Assembly (NCBI GenBank): GCA_041746135.1
Contig: JBGTHQ010000017.1
Span: forward strand, 62,001-126,000
DNA: 64,000 nt
Origin: Alg239-R122 sp041746135
GTDB lineage: Bacteria; Pseudomonadota; Alphaproteobacteria; Sphingomonadales; Sphingomonadaceae
Reading direction: 5' to 3'
Part shown: positions 1-11,358 of the stretch, one piece after another
Position numbering within the stretch: the first letter of the stretch is position 1
Layout: each line of letters opens with the position of its first letter
Notes under the pieces: generated by a model
What the model was told of the DNA's origin: nothing
The model's input: the letters and a program-made list of their open reading frames with translations, nothing else
Database searches by the model: none
Program-made: the position numbers and the translations under genes

Positions 1-1
1 A

Positions 2-403
2 GGCGAAGATATTGCCATTCCCGCACATCAGGTGGAAAGCGTAGTCAAAGTTAAGGATGTCGTAAAAATTCCAGCCGTCAAACCTTTCGTGACCGGGCTG
101 TTTGCGCTGCGCAGCCGCGTGCTGACGCTGATCGATTGCCAGTATTTCATCACCGGCGAAACTGCCGAAGCCAAAGACGGCCAGACTGCGATTGTCGCCG
201 AAGTGGCTGGGCATTTCTATGGGTTTCTGGTCGATACAGTCAAGGATGTATGCGAAGCGCAGGAAAGGGAAACCGAAATAACCGCGCGTCTTTCGGACGC
301 CTGGCAATCGCTCGGCTCAGCCATGCTAAACGTCGATGGAAAGTCTACTCTGGTGGTCGATCCGGGCCGCATGATCGAGCCTGCGCGAAAGAAAACAGGG
401 TGA
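2..403 (+). CDS. cheW: CheW-like chemotaxis coupling protein (3' part)
   Basis: The frame is open from base 2 to the stop at 401-403, so the start lies outside the window; 133 residues are visible. CheW-type proteins are SH3-like scaffolds that link chemoreceptors to the CheA kinase at the inner membrane. The visible part has the typical pattern IAIPAHQVESVV, then a glycine-containing LFALRSRVLTLID segment, and an AGHFYGFLVDTV strand. A GTG at 32 is only an internal valine, because the homologous sequence continues upstream. It is followed by cheY-like, cheB and cheR genes in the same direction, which fits a chemotaxis operon whose cheA and receptor genes would lie to the left. Confidence 0.85.
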   Translation, partial: GEDIAIPAHQVESVVKVKDVVKIPAVKPFVTGLFALRSRVLTLIDCQYFITGETAEAKDGQTAIVAEVAGHFYGFLVDTVKDVCEAQERETEITARLSDAWQSLGSAMLNVDGKSTLVVDPGRMIEPARKKTG

Positions 404-512
404 AAATTTCCGATATGCTGGGAAGATGCAGAAATACAAACAGAAATTAACCGGGCGCTTACCAAACCGAGGTTACAGTGACCGCGCAGTACTAACGATA
501 GAGGGTCATATT

Positions 513-884
513 ATGAAAACTTGTCTGGTGGTCGATGACAGCAAAGTCATCCGGAAAGTGGCACGTCATATTTTGGAAGCTCTGGGGTTTACCGTTCACG
601 AAGCGGCCGACGGACGCGAAGCTCTTGATTTTTGCGAAAGTGAGATGCCGGGCGTTGTCCTGCTTGACTGGAATATGCCGGTGATGAGCGGCATCGATTT
701 TCTGGTCGCTCTTCGCGCTATGGAAAAGGGGTCCGCCCCCAAAGTGGTGTTCTGCACGACCGAGAACGGCATGGGCCATATCCAGGCTGCGGTCGATGCG
801 GGCGCGGACGAATATGTCATGAAACCATTCGATCGCGAAACGCTGCAATCGAAGCTCCAGTTAGTAGGTTTCGCGCAACAGTAA
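513..884 (+). CDS. cheY: CheY-like single-domain response regulator
   Basis: This 123-residue protein is one receiver domain with no output domain. The acidic pair is D8-D9 (VVDDS), the phosphorylated aspartate is D52 in LLDWNMP, and the conserved lysine is in YVMKPFD near the C-terminus. It would take phosphate from CheA and act on the flagellar switch or act as a phosphate sink. The ATG at 513 is chosen because a GAGGG ribosome site lies about 8 bases upstream and the family normally starts just before the first strand. The gene ends one base before cheB, in line with a cotranscribed unit. The symbol is a family-level assignment. Confidence 0.85.
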   Translation: MKTCLVVDDSKVIRKVARHILEALGFTVHEAADGREALDFCESEMPGVVLLDWNMPVMSGIDFLVALRAMEKGSAPKVVFCTTENGMGHIQAAVDAGADEYVMKPFDRETLQSKLQLVGFAQQ

Positions 885-885
885 A

Positions 886-1980
886 ATGCACCTCGTCGCG
901 CCCATTGAAAAAAGGAATAGGTCGCCGCAGGACGATGAGGGAAGGTCTCCGGTGCGAATTATGCTGGTCGATGACAGCATGGTGGTGCGCTGCGTGTTGG
1001 AACGGATCATCGCTACCCATGCCGATTTCGAAGTCACCGCATCGATGGCCAGTGCGGCGGCCGCCGTCGCCTTTCTCAAAACCAATCGCGTCGATATCGT
1101 CATTCTGGATATTGAGATGCCCGATCGCAGCGGTCTTGAGGCGCTGCCCGATATATTGGCATATGGGCGAAAAGCACGGGTATTAGTGCTTTCATCAATA
1201 TGTGAAGCGGGCGGTCCAGCTGCCGTGCGCGCGTTGTCACTGGGCGCGTGCGATACGCTGGCCAAACCGGGACGCAACAGCTTTGCGGGCCGTTTCGCCG
1301 AAACACTTGCCGCGCGTCTGCGCCAGCTTACGAACGAGAAAGTCAGGAATTCGCCCGGGCCGGGTGCGATGCGCGCGCTACGCCCCGAATCTGCACGTGG
1401 CCGGTTCAATTGTATCGCCATCGGTGCATCGACGGGTGGCATTCCTGCACTCCAGGCTTTTCTGAGCGGGCTTGATTCGATGGTCAACGCGCCCATTCTG
1501 GTCACGCAGCATCTGCCCGCCACCTTTATTCCGTTTCTGGTTCGACAACTGGGCAGCGTCAACGCCCGGCTTATCGAACTTGCCAAAACCGGCACGCGGA
1601 TCGAGCAAAGTACCATTTATGTGGCACCGGGCGAAGGACATCTGACCGTCGAGATGAGCAGCACAGGTCCGCGCATTCGCATATCGAACGATAGTCATAA
1701 TTCCCGGTACATGCCGGCTGTCGATCCGATGTTCGCATCGGTGGCACAAGTATTCGGCAGGAATTCGCTGGGTGTCATATTGAGCGGGATGGGCAATGAC
1801 GGAACACAAGGGGCACACACAATGCGCGCACACGGTGCCACAATCTATGTGCAGGATGCCGAATCCTGCGTTGTGTGGGGCATGCCGGGACAGGCGGCGC
1901 GTGCCGGACTGGCCTGTGGGATCATGCCGCCCGCCCAAATTGCCGCCCATCTGAATACTATATGGAACACGAAATCATGA
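886..1980 (+). CDS. cheB: Chemotaxis protein-glutamate methylesterase CheB
   Basis: The 364-residue protein has an N-terminal receiver domain (residues about 24-130; acceptor D75 in LDIEMPD, K127 in AKPG) and a C-terminal methylesterase domain (about 175-362). The catalytic triad is visible: S182 in GASTGG, H209 in TQHLP and D305 in GMGNDG. CheB removes methyl groups from, and deamidates, chemoreceptor glutamates for adaptation, and is activated by CheA phosphorylation. The ATG at 886 follows the cheY stop by one base. The last bases overlap the cheR start (ATGA), so the two adaptation enzymes are translationally coupled. The start is about 20 residues upstream of the receiver domain, so a later start is possible. 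Confidence 0.93.
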   Translation: MHLVAPIEKRNRSPQDDEGRSPVRIMLVDDSMVVRCVLERIIATHADFEVTASMASAAAAVAFLKTNRVDIVILDIEMPDRSGLEALPDILAYGRKARVLVLSSICEAGGPAAVRALSLGACDTLAKPGRNSFAGRFAETLAARLRQLTNEKVRNSPGPGAMRALRPESARGRFNCIAIGASTGGIPALQAFLSGLDSMVNAPILVTQHLPATFIPFLVRQLGSVNARLIELAKTGTRIEQSTIYVAPGEGHLTVEMSSTGPRIRISNDSHNSRYMPAVDPMFASVAQVFGRNSLGVILSGMGNDGTQGAHTMRAHGATIYVQDAESCVVWGMPGQAARAGLACGIMPPAQIAAHLNTIWNTKS

Positions 1981-2906
1981 ACGGAAGCGCGGAACACAGC
2001 GGTGCAACGCAGATACTGGCGGGCCTGCTGCAGGCGCGGACCGGACAGATCATTTCGCCGAACCGTTTCTGGCATATCGAAACGTCGCTCAAAACCATAT
2101 TGCAACAATATTGCATTCCCGACATCGACTCCTTGGTCGCGGCGTTGCTGGGCGCGGATAATGAAGATTTGGTGCAGGCGAGCGTCGAGGCCATGCTCAA
2201 CAACGAGAGCTATTTCTTTCGCGACAGCGCTATGTTTAACGTGTTGCAAACACAGGTGCTGCCCGACTTGCAGAAAAAGCGCGCCGACGCAAAGCGGCTG
2301 AGAATCTGGTGCGCGGGTTGTTCGACGGGCCAGGAAGCTTATTCTTTGGCCATCCAATTTGCGGACGACCTTACCAGATGGGCGGACTGGAAAATCGAGA
2401 TAACCGGCACGGATATATCCCAAACGGTGCTTGATAAAGCGCGCAGCGGACGATTTACCCAGTTCGAGATTCAGCGCGGCCTGTCGGTTACGCACATGTT
2501 ACGATATTTCGAACAGGATGGCGAGGAATGGCGCATCAAGCCTGAAATCCGTGATAGGGTGCAGTTTCGCAGCGACAATGTTCTGCGGCCCACGGGAAGG
2601 GCGGGGGAGCATGATCTCATATTATGCCGAAACTTGCTGCTTTATTTCTCGCCTGAAACGCGCCATGTGGCGTTTTCGCGCCTGGCCCGTTCGATGCAGC
2701 CGGATGGATATCTGATGCTCGGCGCGGCAGAAACCGTGATCGGTCAAACGACCAGTTTTGTTTCCGACAGGAACATTCGCGGCGTCTATACTTTGCAGGG
2801 CGCCGACATTGATGTAATCACGCCGCTCTACAGCGGACCTGAACGTCGTCGGCGGAGCGATGATAACGCACAAAATGCAAACTGGCCGTTTTCCAGCCAG
2901 GCTTGA
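1977..2906 (+). CDS. cheR: Chemotaxis protein methyltransferase CheR
   Basis: This 309-residue protein methylates glutamates on chemoreceptors using S-adenosylmethionine. It shows the N-terminal helical CheR domain (about residues 10-70, ending in the NNESYFFRD motif) and the Rossmann domain with the SAM loop IWCAGCSTGQEAYSLA, then ITGTDIS and the ILCRNLLLYF strand. The ATG at 1977 overlaps the cheB stop in ATGA; the open frame extends further upstream inside cheB but that part is not CheR-like. No pentapeptide-binding extension is seen. The last about 35 residues after VYTLQG are low in conservation. Confidence 0.93.
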   Translation: MNGSAEHSGATQILAGLLQARTGQIISPNRFWHIETSLKTILQQYCIPDIDSLVAALLGADNEDLVQASVEAMLNNESYFFRDSAMFNVLQTQVLPDLQKKRADAKRLRIWCAGCSTGQEAYSLAIQFADDLTRWADWKIEITGTDISQTVLDKARSGRFTQFEIQRGLSVTHMLRYFEQDGEEWRIKPEIRDRVQFRSDNVLRPTGRAGEHDLILCRNLLLYFSPETRHVAFSRLARSMQPDGYLMLGAAETVIGQTTSFVSDRNIRGVYTLQGADIDVITPLYSGPERRRRSDDNAQNANWPFSSQA

Positions 2907-3013
2907 CTTGTGTTTTCCTGTCCCCTCCGCATAGCCATTGATTGCCGCGCCAACCCTCTCTATCGTCTGAAATATCGATTGTCGTATGCGGTTATGTAAC
3001 AGAGGGGCATGTT

Positions 3014-3720
3014 ATGCCAGACCAGCCTTATATCCATACCCCATCCCCTAATTTCGACGAGCGGACGGAGCCAGTCACCATGCTGGTGCTGCATTATACC
3101 GGAATGCGAGACGCGCCATCGGCGATCAACTGGCTGGCCAATCCCGACAGCAAGGTTTCCGCGCATTATGTCGTGACCGAAGACGGCCAGATTATCCAGA
3201 TGGTAAGCGAGGACAAACGCGCATGGCATGCCGGGCGTTCGCACTGGCGCGGCATCACCAATGTGAATAGCGCCAGCATCGGCATCGAAATCGTCAACCC
3301 CGGTCACGAATACGGATATCGGCCCTTTCCCCCCGAACAGATGAGTGCGCTCGTGCCGCTGATTGGCGACATTGTCCGGCGTCATGATATCCGCCCCGGC
3401 TATGTTGTCGGTCATAGCGATATTGCGCCGGGTCGCAAGCAGGACCCGGGCGAGCTGTTCGACTGGCCGATGCTGGCAAAGCTGGGCCTTGCGCTGAAGA
3501 TACCGGATGGTAGGCTGGTCGATCCCTATTGGAGCGACGGCGGTTTCTATCTCGCGCTCGAACGCTTCGGTTACGATATCGAAGACGGTGAAGCCGCTGC
3601 CACCGCGTTCCAGCGCCGTTTTCGGCCCGAAAATGTGGACGGCGTGGTTGATGGCGAAATCCGCGCCATCCTGTTCGCTTTATTGTTGGACCGCGACAAG
3701 AGACATGGTAGCGCGGGCTA

Positions 3721-3721
<1 letters not shown>
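3014..3721 (+). CDS. N-acetylmuramoyl-L-alanine amidase (amidase_2) with peptidoglycan-binding tail
   Basis: The 235-residue protein fits the AmpD/AmiD zinc amidase family, which cleaves the bond between N-acetylmuramic acid and the stem peptide. Zinc ligands are visible in LVLHYTG and in GHSDIAPGRKQDPG, and the NSASIGIEIVNPG segment is typical. The last 50 residues (YDIEDGEAAATAFQRRFRP) look like a peptidoglycan-binding-1 domain. No signal peptide is seen, so it may act on cytoplasmic recycling products, or be exported another way. The ATG at 3014 has an AGAGGGG site seven bases upstream; the open frame reaches back to 2942 without family similarity. It ends immediately before the RNase P RNA gene. 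Confidence 0.88.
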
Positions 3722-4090
<369 letters not shown>

Positions 4091-4337
4091 CATTTATTCT
4101 CCGTCATCAATATTCGTGGGTAAATCACGAGTTTTCCAAATTATCGGAGCAGTCGCCTAGATAAGGCGAGGCGCGATGCGCACCCTAATTCGCAAACATG
4201 AGCAGAAACGCAATATGTGATAAAATGGCACCATCGTAAAATATATTGCAATTTTATGTCATTTACAGACTTCCCAATAGTCTAAAATTTTATATGCCTG
4301 TTGTGCATCGCAATATCGGTGCCTTTCATAGGGGTTC

Positions 4338-6950
4338 ATGATGATCAAATCTGTTGCTCACTCCACGTTGGTTCGCGTTTCAGCTTCGCTAGTCTGTCTG
4401 GCGTGGTCTTCCGTCGTTCTTGCGCATGCGCAAGAGCGGCCGGAACCGGAAAATGTCGATAGCACGTCTGCCGCAGCGACCGATTATGCTGACACGATTG
4501 TTGTGGTGGGATCGCGCCGTACCGACCGCACGATCGCCGACAGCCCGGTCCCTATCGATGTGATCGGAAGCGAGGCGCTGCAAAATAGCGGTGCAACCGA
4601 AACGAACCGCTTACTCAACAATCTGGTGCCATCTTTCAATTTCCCCCAGCCTTCGCTGACCGATGGAACCGATTCGCTGCGCCCCGCGACTTTGCGCGGG
4701 CTTTCTCCAGATCAGGTTCTGGTGCTTGTGAACGGCAAACGGCGGCATATGTCGTCGCTGCTCAATCTGAACGGCTCGATCGGACGGGGTTCCTCCGCGG
4801 TCGATCTCAACACGCTGCCTGCCATTGCGATCGAACAGATCGAGGTGCTGCGCGACGGGGCTTCTTCGCTTTACGGTTCCGATGCCATTGCCGGCGTGAT
4901 CAACATACAGCTGAAAAAAAGACAGGGCGGCCGTGCCCAGGCTTCCTATGGCAAATATATCACGACTCTGCGCGATGTCGACCAGGTCGCTAGCGTGGCC
5001 CCAACATTAGGAACGGGGGACGATCCGGTGCTAACCTTTACCGGCAAGGACCGGACTCGGCGCGACGGAGATACCTATACGTTCGCAACCAATATCGGTT
5101 TGCCGGTCGGGGATGTCGGCTATCTGAACTTTACTGCGGAATATAAGGACCGCGAGCCCACCAATCGGTCCGGCCCCGATTTGCGGCGTCAGTATAGCGG
5201 CGTCGGCGATCCGCGCGAGACGACTCTCACGCGCTACCAGCACCGTTTCGGTGATGGCGAATCCAAAGACCTGAATTTTGTCGTCAATGCAGGGACCGAA
5301 ATCGGGGATTTCGAACTCTATTATTTCGGGACCTATGGCGTGCGCGATGCCAATGGCGCGGGCTTTTATCGGCGCTCGCTCGATGCCCGCAACCGCGATT
5401 TCGCAAATGGGGGCCAGCCTTTTTACGCGGATGGTTTTCTTCCGCTTATCGTCAGCGAAATTCGCGATTTATCGGGCGCGGTGGGCGTGCGCGGCGAAGT
5501 ATCGGGTTTCAATACCGACTTGTCGGTCGTGTATGGCACCAACCGGCTCAACTATACCGTCGAAAACAGCTTCAACACCTCGCTGGGCGGGCTGGTCAGC
5601 AATCGGCGGTTCGACTCGGGCGGACTGCGTGCGGGCCAGACATCGGTCAATCTGGATATCCAGCGCAATATCGACCTGGGTTTTGCTAACTCGGTGTCGC
5701 TCGCTTTCGGGGCTGAATATCGCGACGAAAATTACAAGATCATTCCCGGCGAAGTGCAAAGCTATATCAACGGCCCGTTTTCCTTCACGAATGGCGCGCC
5801 TGGCGGGGCACAGGTATTTCCGGGTTTCCGGCCCAATAATGCAGTCGATGCTTCGCGCGACAGTATCGCCGGATATGTCGAACTTGATACGGACATTACC
5901 GACGCTCTCAGCGTACAGGTGGCCGGACGTTACGAACGCTTTTCCGATTTCGGCGATACCGTAAACGGCAAGCTGGCCGCCCGTTTCGAACCGTTTGACG
6001 GGATAGCGTTGCGCGGCTCCGTCTCCACTGGGTTTCGCGCGCCCGGTTTGGCCCAGCAGTTTTTCGCGACGACTTCCACAAATAACATTGGCGGGGTTCT
6101 GATTGAAGTGGGGACTTTCCCAGTTGCTTCCCCTGTAGCAATCGCACTCGGATCGCAGCCACTTGAAGCGGAAAAATCGCTGAATTTCGGCGGTGGGGTG
6201 GCGCTCAATCCGATTGACGGGCTCAGCCTGACGGTCGATTATTACAATATCCGGATCAAGGACCGGATCACGCTAACCGAAAACCTGCAGGGGGCCGATG
6301 TCGTTGCAACACTCCTGGCGGCGGGCATACGGGGCGTCACTTCGGCACGTTTCTTCATCAATGGCATCGATACCCGGACGCAGGGTCTGGATATCGTAGG
6401 CAGCTATCAGGTGCCCGATATGGGTTTCGGCAATCTCCGTTTCACCGTCGGTTTCAACTTGACCGATACCAAGATTACCGATCGCCGCACCTTTTCCGGC
6501 TTTACCGCAGCGCGGCTGTTTTCGCGCCAGGAATCGTTTCGGCTGACCGATGGCCAGCCGCAGAACAAGCTCAATATCGGCCTTGATTACGATTACGGTA
6601 CATTCGGTTTTACGGCGCGCGCCAACCGGTTCGGCGAAGTGTTCTTGCCGTCGGGTGTGGCCTCTCCGCAGCGTGATGATATTACGGTAGACAAGGGCGG
6701 TGCTCCCGGCGACATTACGCTTGGTGCCGAGTGGGTGACCGATCTGGAGTTACGGGTGAAACCCACTGATGCGCTGGAATTCGCCATCGGTGCCAACAAC
6801 CTGTTCGATACCTATCCCGACCGGTTGCCTTTTGGTACTGTGAATGGCGTGAATTTTGGCACAAACAACTCGTTCCTGCCCTATAGCTCGCAATCGCCGT
6901 TCGGCTTTAGCGGCCGGTTTCTATACGGGCGCGTAGCCATTAACTTCTGA
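4338..6950 (+). CDS. TonB-dependent outer-membrane receptor
   Basis: An 870-residue protein with a signal peptide (residues 1-31, ending ...VVLAHAQ), a TonB box (DTIVVVGSR near residue 53), a plug domain (about 60-195, with VLVLVNGKRRH and IEQIEVLRDGASSLYGSDAI) and a long beta-barrel ending in the aromatic signature GRVAINF. Such receptors import iron chelates, cobalamin, sugars or other ligands using TonB energy. The substrate cannot be told from sequence, and no transporter or regulator neighbour gives a clue. The start at 4338 has AGGGG upstream; ATG at 4341 is an alternative. The 246 bases between rnpB and this gene are AT-rich and should hold the promoter, but I cannot identify a clear operator. 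It ends in a shared terminator with katG. Confidence 0.9.
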   Translation: MMIKSVAHSTLVRVSASLVCLAWSSVVLAHAQERPEPENVDSTSAAATDYADTIVVVGSRRTDRTIADSPVPIDVIGSEALQNSGATETNRLLNNLVPSFNFPQPSLTDGTDSLRPATLRGLSPDQVLVLVNGKRRHMSSLLNLNGSIGRGSSAVDLNTLPAIAIEQIEVLRDGASSLYGSDAIAGVINIQLKKRQGGRAQASYGKYITTLRDVDQVASVAPTLGTGDDPVLTFTGKDRTRRDGDTYTFATNIGLPVGDVGYLNFTAEYKDREPTNRSGPDLRRQYSGVGDPRETTLTRYQHRFGDGESKDLNFVVNAGTEIGDFELYYFGTYGVRDANGAGFYRRSLDARNRDFANGGQPFYADGFLPLIVSEIRDLSGAVGVRGEVSGFNTDLSVVYGTNRLNYTVENSFNTSLGGLVSNRRFDSGGLRAGQTSVNLDIQRNIDLGFANSVSLAFGAEYRDENYKIIPGEVQSYINGPFSFTNGAPGGAQVFPGFRPNNAVDASRDSIAGYVELDTDITDALSVQVAGRYERFSDFGDTVNGKLAARFEPFDGIALRGSVSTGFRAPGLAQQFFATTSTNNIGGVLIEVGTFPVASPVAIALGSQPLEAEKSLNFGGGVALNPIDGLSLTVDYYNIRIKDRITLTENLQGADVVATLLAAGIRGVTSARFFINGIDTRTQGLDIVGSYQVPDMGFGNLRFTVGFNLTDTKITDRRTFSGFTAARLFSRQESFRLTDGQPQNKLNIGLDYDYGTFGFTARANRFGEVFLPSGVASPQRDDITVDKGGAPGDITLGAEWVTDLELRVKPTDALEFAIGANNLFDTYPDRLPFGTVNGVNFGTNNSFLPYSSQSPFGFSGRFLYGRVAINF

Positions 6951-6974
6951 TCGCGGTTAGAACTGAAACGCGCA

Positions 6975-7020
6975 CGAAAAAAGGTTCCGGTCATAACTGG
7001 CCGGAACCCCTTTATTTTTA
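6975..7020. terminator. Bidirectional terminator between TonB receptor and katG
   Basis: An 8-bp stem (6983-6990 with 7001-7008) and a 10-base loop are flanked by an A-run on the left and TTTATTTTTA on the right. It can therefore end transcription from both converging genes. Confidence 0.8.
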
Positions 7021-7032
7021 GGCTGGACCTGT

Positions 7033-9246
<2,214 letters not shown>

Positions 9247-9391
9247 GATCTTTCCACTCCAGATTGTAATTGGTCTAGGAGAAGAAGATGACGCATCGAG
9301 ACTAAGTTGTCCAATCACTTAATTTTGTCAGAGTAATCGAAATTAGCGCATAGTCTTCAAAAAAACAGGGTAACACTCCGCATGGAGACGT

Positions 9392-9415
9392 TATATGTAA
9401 GAATATATGTAAGAA
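9392..9415. repeat. 12-bp tandem duplication upstream of katG
   Basis: Two perfect copies of TATATGTAAGAA lie head to tail, followed by a degenerate third (TTAATATGAATAA). They sit about 150 bases upstream of the katG start and 20 bases beyond the tRNA-Val 3' end. They could be a regulator site or just an AT-rich slippage repeat. Confidence 0.6.
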
Positions 9416-9436
9416 TTAATATGAATAAGGGGAAAA

Positions 9437-9511
9437 TGGTGGGCGTAGAGAGAGTTGAACTCCCGACCCCTTCGATGTCAACGAAGTGCTCTACCACTGA
9501 GCTATACGCCC
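9437..9511 (-). tRNA. tRNA-Val (GAC)
   Basis: A 75-nt cloverleaf on the minus strand. The acceptor stem is GGGCGTA/TACGCCC, the anticodon stem is CTTCG/CGAAG with loop TTGACAT giving anticodon GAC, and the T arm carries GTTCAAC. The CCA end is encoded (9437-9439). Confidence 0.97.
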
Positions 9512-9590
9512 ACATTTTCACTGCCGCCTGGGCCACTAGTGGGCAGGACAGAAGCGGTCAAGTAGCCCCCGTATAAGGGGAAGGCAAGTA

Positions 9591-9968
9591 TTAAATCAGG
9601 CCGGTGGCGCTGGTCTTTTCGAAAATCCGATCGACTTCCATAACTAGGTCGCGCAGATGGAAAGGCTTTGACAATATTTTGGCATCAGGGGCCGTCTGCC
9701 CGGCCTTGAGCGTGACTGCGGCAAATCCGGTGATGAACATGACTTTGGTTTTGGGGGCGACACTGGCGCAATGCTGTGCAAGCTCGATGCCGTCCATTTC
9801 GGGCATGACTATATCGGTGAGCAGCAGGTCGAAATCCTCGGTTTCCAGCAACGGCAAAGCCGCCGTGCCGCGGTCCACGTCGGTGACGTGATAGCCGGCA
9901 TTTCCCAGCGCGCGCTTAAGATATGCGCGCATCGCGCCGTCATCTTCTGCCAATAAAATGCGGATCGT
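9591..9968 (-). CDS. cpdR: CpdR-type response regulator receiver protein
   Basis: A single receiver domain of about 120-125 residues closely matching the CpdR type: RILLAEDD, FDLLLTDIVMPEMDGIELA with the phosphorylated aspartate in LLTD, MFITGFAAVTLKAG, and ILSKPFHLRDLV. In Caulobacter CpdR, when unphosphorylated, primes the ClpXP protease for cell-cycle substrates. No ATG or GTG exists at the proper position. An in-frame stop lies at 9984-9986; between it and the domain only ACG (9966-9968), ATC (9963-9965), ATT (9957-9959) or TTG (9951-9953) are available. A GGAG ribosome site lies 5 bases before ACG and 8 before ATC. The TTG would remove the first beta strand. Confidence 0.85.
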   Translation of the reverse strand, partial: TIRILLAEDDGAMRAYLKRALGNAGYHVTDVDRGTAALPLLETEDFDLLLTDIVMPEMDGIELAQHCASVAPKTKVMFITGFAAVTLKAGQTAPDAKILSKPFHLRDLVMEVDRIFEKTSATGLI

Positions 9969-10102
9969 ATCTACTCCGTTGGATGTTTATGTTAGTCGCG
10001 TGCGGCGGAAACGCCGATGCAGTCTTGTCATCGTTCCCAAGGAGCTTATAGCTTGAATGGGTTAATTTTCTTAGAGATATTGCGGACAGACGGAAAATTA
10101 TT

Positions 10103-11029
10103 TTGGAGCCAGAGACAATACCGGGCATAGAAAATGACGCAGCGTGCACCCTTGTGCACCCTGCATATATGGTGCAGAACGAAAATCTGGAATGCCCTCC
10201 CGTACTGATCTGCGTGCCTCATGCCGCGCGCCATTATCCGCAAGCGCTGACCCGCAACCTGCGGCTTCCCGCCGAAGTCTTGTTGCGATTGGAGGATCGC
10301 TATGCCGACCTGTTGGCGCGCAAGGCGGCCGGGGCGGGAATTTGCGTCCTGACCGCCAAAGCGCCGCGTGCATGGATCGATATGAATCGCGCGCCCGGCG
10401 ATATCGATGCCGACATGCTGTCCGATGCCGATACCGGCGATTTCGGTCAGATGAGCGCCAAGGCCCGCGGCGGTCTGGGTCTCATACCCCGGCGGTTGTC
10501 GGGCCATGGCGATATCTGGCGAGCCAAATGGACGCGCGCGGATGTTTCGCAACGCGTGGCGCGATATCATACGCCCTATCATCACAAAATCTCGCAATTA
10601 CTTGGGGATATGCGGGCCCGTTGTGGGGGAGCAGTGCTTCTTGACCTGCATTCAATGCCGTCCATCCCTTCCCGGTACGATGAAAAGCCCGTGCGGATTG
10701 TCGTCGGCGACAGGTTCGGCCGCGCGGCATCGGGACGTATGTCTGAAACCGTCCTCGCACTCGCGGAACGCGGTTCGAACGAAAGTCCCGAAATGTTCGA
10801 GACTCGTCTCAATCATCCTTATGCGGGCGGTTATGCACTCGAACGTCACGGACGACCGGAAAACAACGTACACGCGATTCAGCTGGAGATCGACCGCGCA
10901 CTCTATCTCGATGAAGCCGGCCGCGAGCCGGTCAATGGCGTACACGCCGTTGGAACTATGGTGAGGGAAATGGCGCTGGCATTGGCGGACGAGATCTACA
11001 CACAGGGATATGTGCAGGCGGCGGAATGA
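10103..11029 (+). CDS. N-formylglutamate amidohydrolase family protein
   Basis: A 308-residue (or 286-residue) hydrolase of the N-formylglutamate amidohydrolase family, which removes formate from N-formyl-L-glutamate, classically in histidine degradation. Visible family features are VLICVPHAARHYP, LEDRYADLLA, DMNRAPGDID, the VLLDLHSMPS strand and IQLEIDRALYLDE. No other hut genes are near, so the substrate may differ. The start is uncertain: TTG at 10103 has a GACGGAAA stretch upstream, while ATG at 10169 sits closer to the conserved domain but lacks a clear ribosome site. It is divergent from cpdR across about 135 bases. Confidence 0.8.
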   Translation: MEPETIPGIENDAACTLVHPAYMVQNENLECPPVLICVPHAARHYPQALTRNLRLPAEVLLRLEDRYADLLARKAAGAGICVLTAKAPRAWIDMNRAPGDIDADMLSDADTGDFGQMSAKARGGLGLIPRRLSGHGDIWRAKWTRADVSQRVARYHTPYHHKISQLLGDMRARCGGAVLLDLHSMPSIPSRYDEKPVRIVVGDRFGRAASGRMSETVLALAERGSNESPEMFETRLNHPYAGGYALERHGRPENNVHAIQLEIDRALYLDEAGREPVNGVHAVGTMVREMALALADEIYTQGYVQAAE

Positions 11030-11074
11030 AGCGGACCGCACATCACCGGGGGTAAAGCACGGTCCGCGCTCCGT

Positions 11075-11180
11075 GAAAAAAAGACCATCCTGTGGGCTAT
11101 GCCCCAGGATGGCCAAGTTCAGGGAGGAGGCACATAGTGCCTGCCGGGCCGCCTAAGAGAGGGGGAAGGACGACCCTGCA
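11075..11180 (-). ncRNA. Candidate small RNA with intrinsic terminator
   Basis: On the minus strand this intergenic stretch has a promoter-like sequence, then a transcript of about 105 nt. A first hairpin (stem 11128-11133 with 11137-11142, 3-base loop) is directly followed by the unpaired pyrimidine-rich motif CCTCCTCCCTG. A second hairpin, 8 + 4 bp (11085-11092 with 11105-11112; 11094-11097 with 11101-11104), is followed by seven T on that strand (11082 down to 11076). CCTCC-rich single strands in small RNAs commonly pair with ribosome-binding sites. No open reading frame of note is present. All of this is inferred from sequence; no family was recognised. Confidence 0.55.
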
Positions 11181-11185
11181 AAAAG

Positions 11186-11213
11186 TAAATAAGGATCGTT
11201 AAGCCTGTTTCAA
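11186..11213 (-). promoter_or_regulatory. Sigma-70-like promoter for the small RNA candidate
   Basis: Read on the minus strand: -35 TTGAAA (11213-11208), a 16-base spacer, and -10 TATTTA (11191-11186). The expected start of transcription is near 11179. Confidence 0.45.
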
Positions 11214-11242
11214 TAGCCAAAGCTGAAAAAATATATGGACCG

Positions 11243-11287
11243 AGAAAGCATAATTGGTATTGCGAAGCATTATCAATTATGCTTTCT
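11243..11287. promoter_or_regulatory. 14-bp perfect inverted repeat
   Basis: AGAAAGCATAATTG at 11243-11256 is repeated as its exact reverse complement at 11274-11287, with a 17-base spacer. It lies about 70 bases upstream of the gene at 11359 and 30 bases beyond the small RNA promoter. It could be an operator for a dimeric regulator or a hairpin in a leader; there is no T-run to make it a good terminator. Confidence 0.5.
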
Positions 11288-11358
11288 TCACTTCTCAAAG
11301 TTTTTGAAAAAACTTACTCAAAACGGCGATGTGCAGCCGATACCATGAGGTGAAGATA

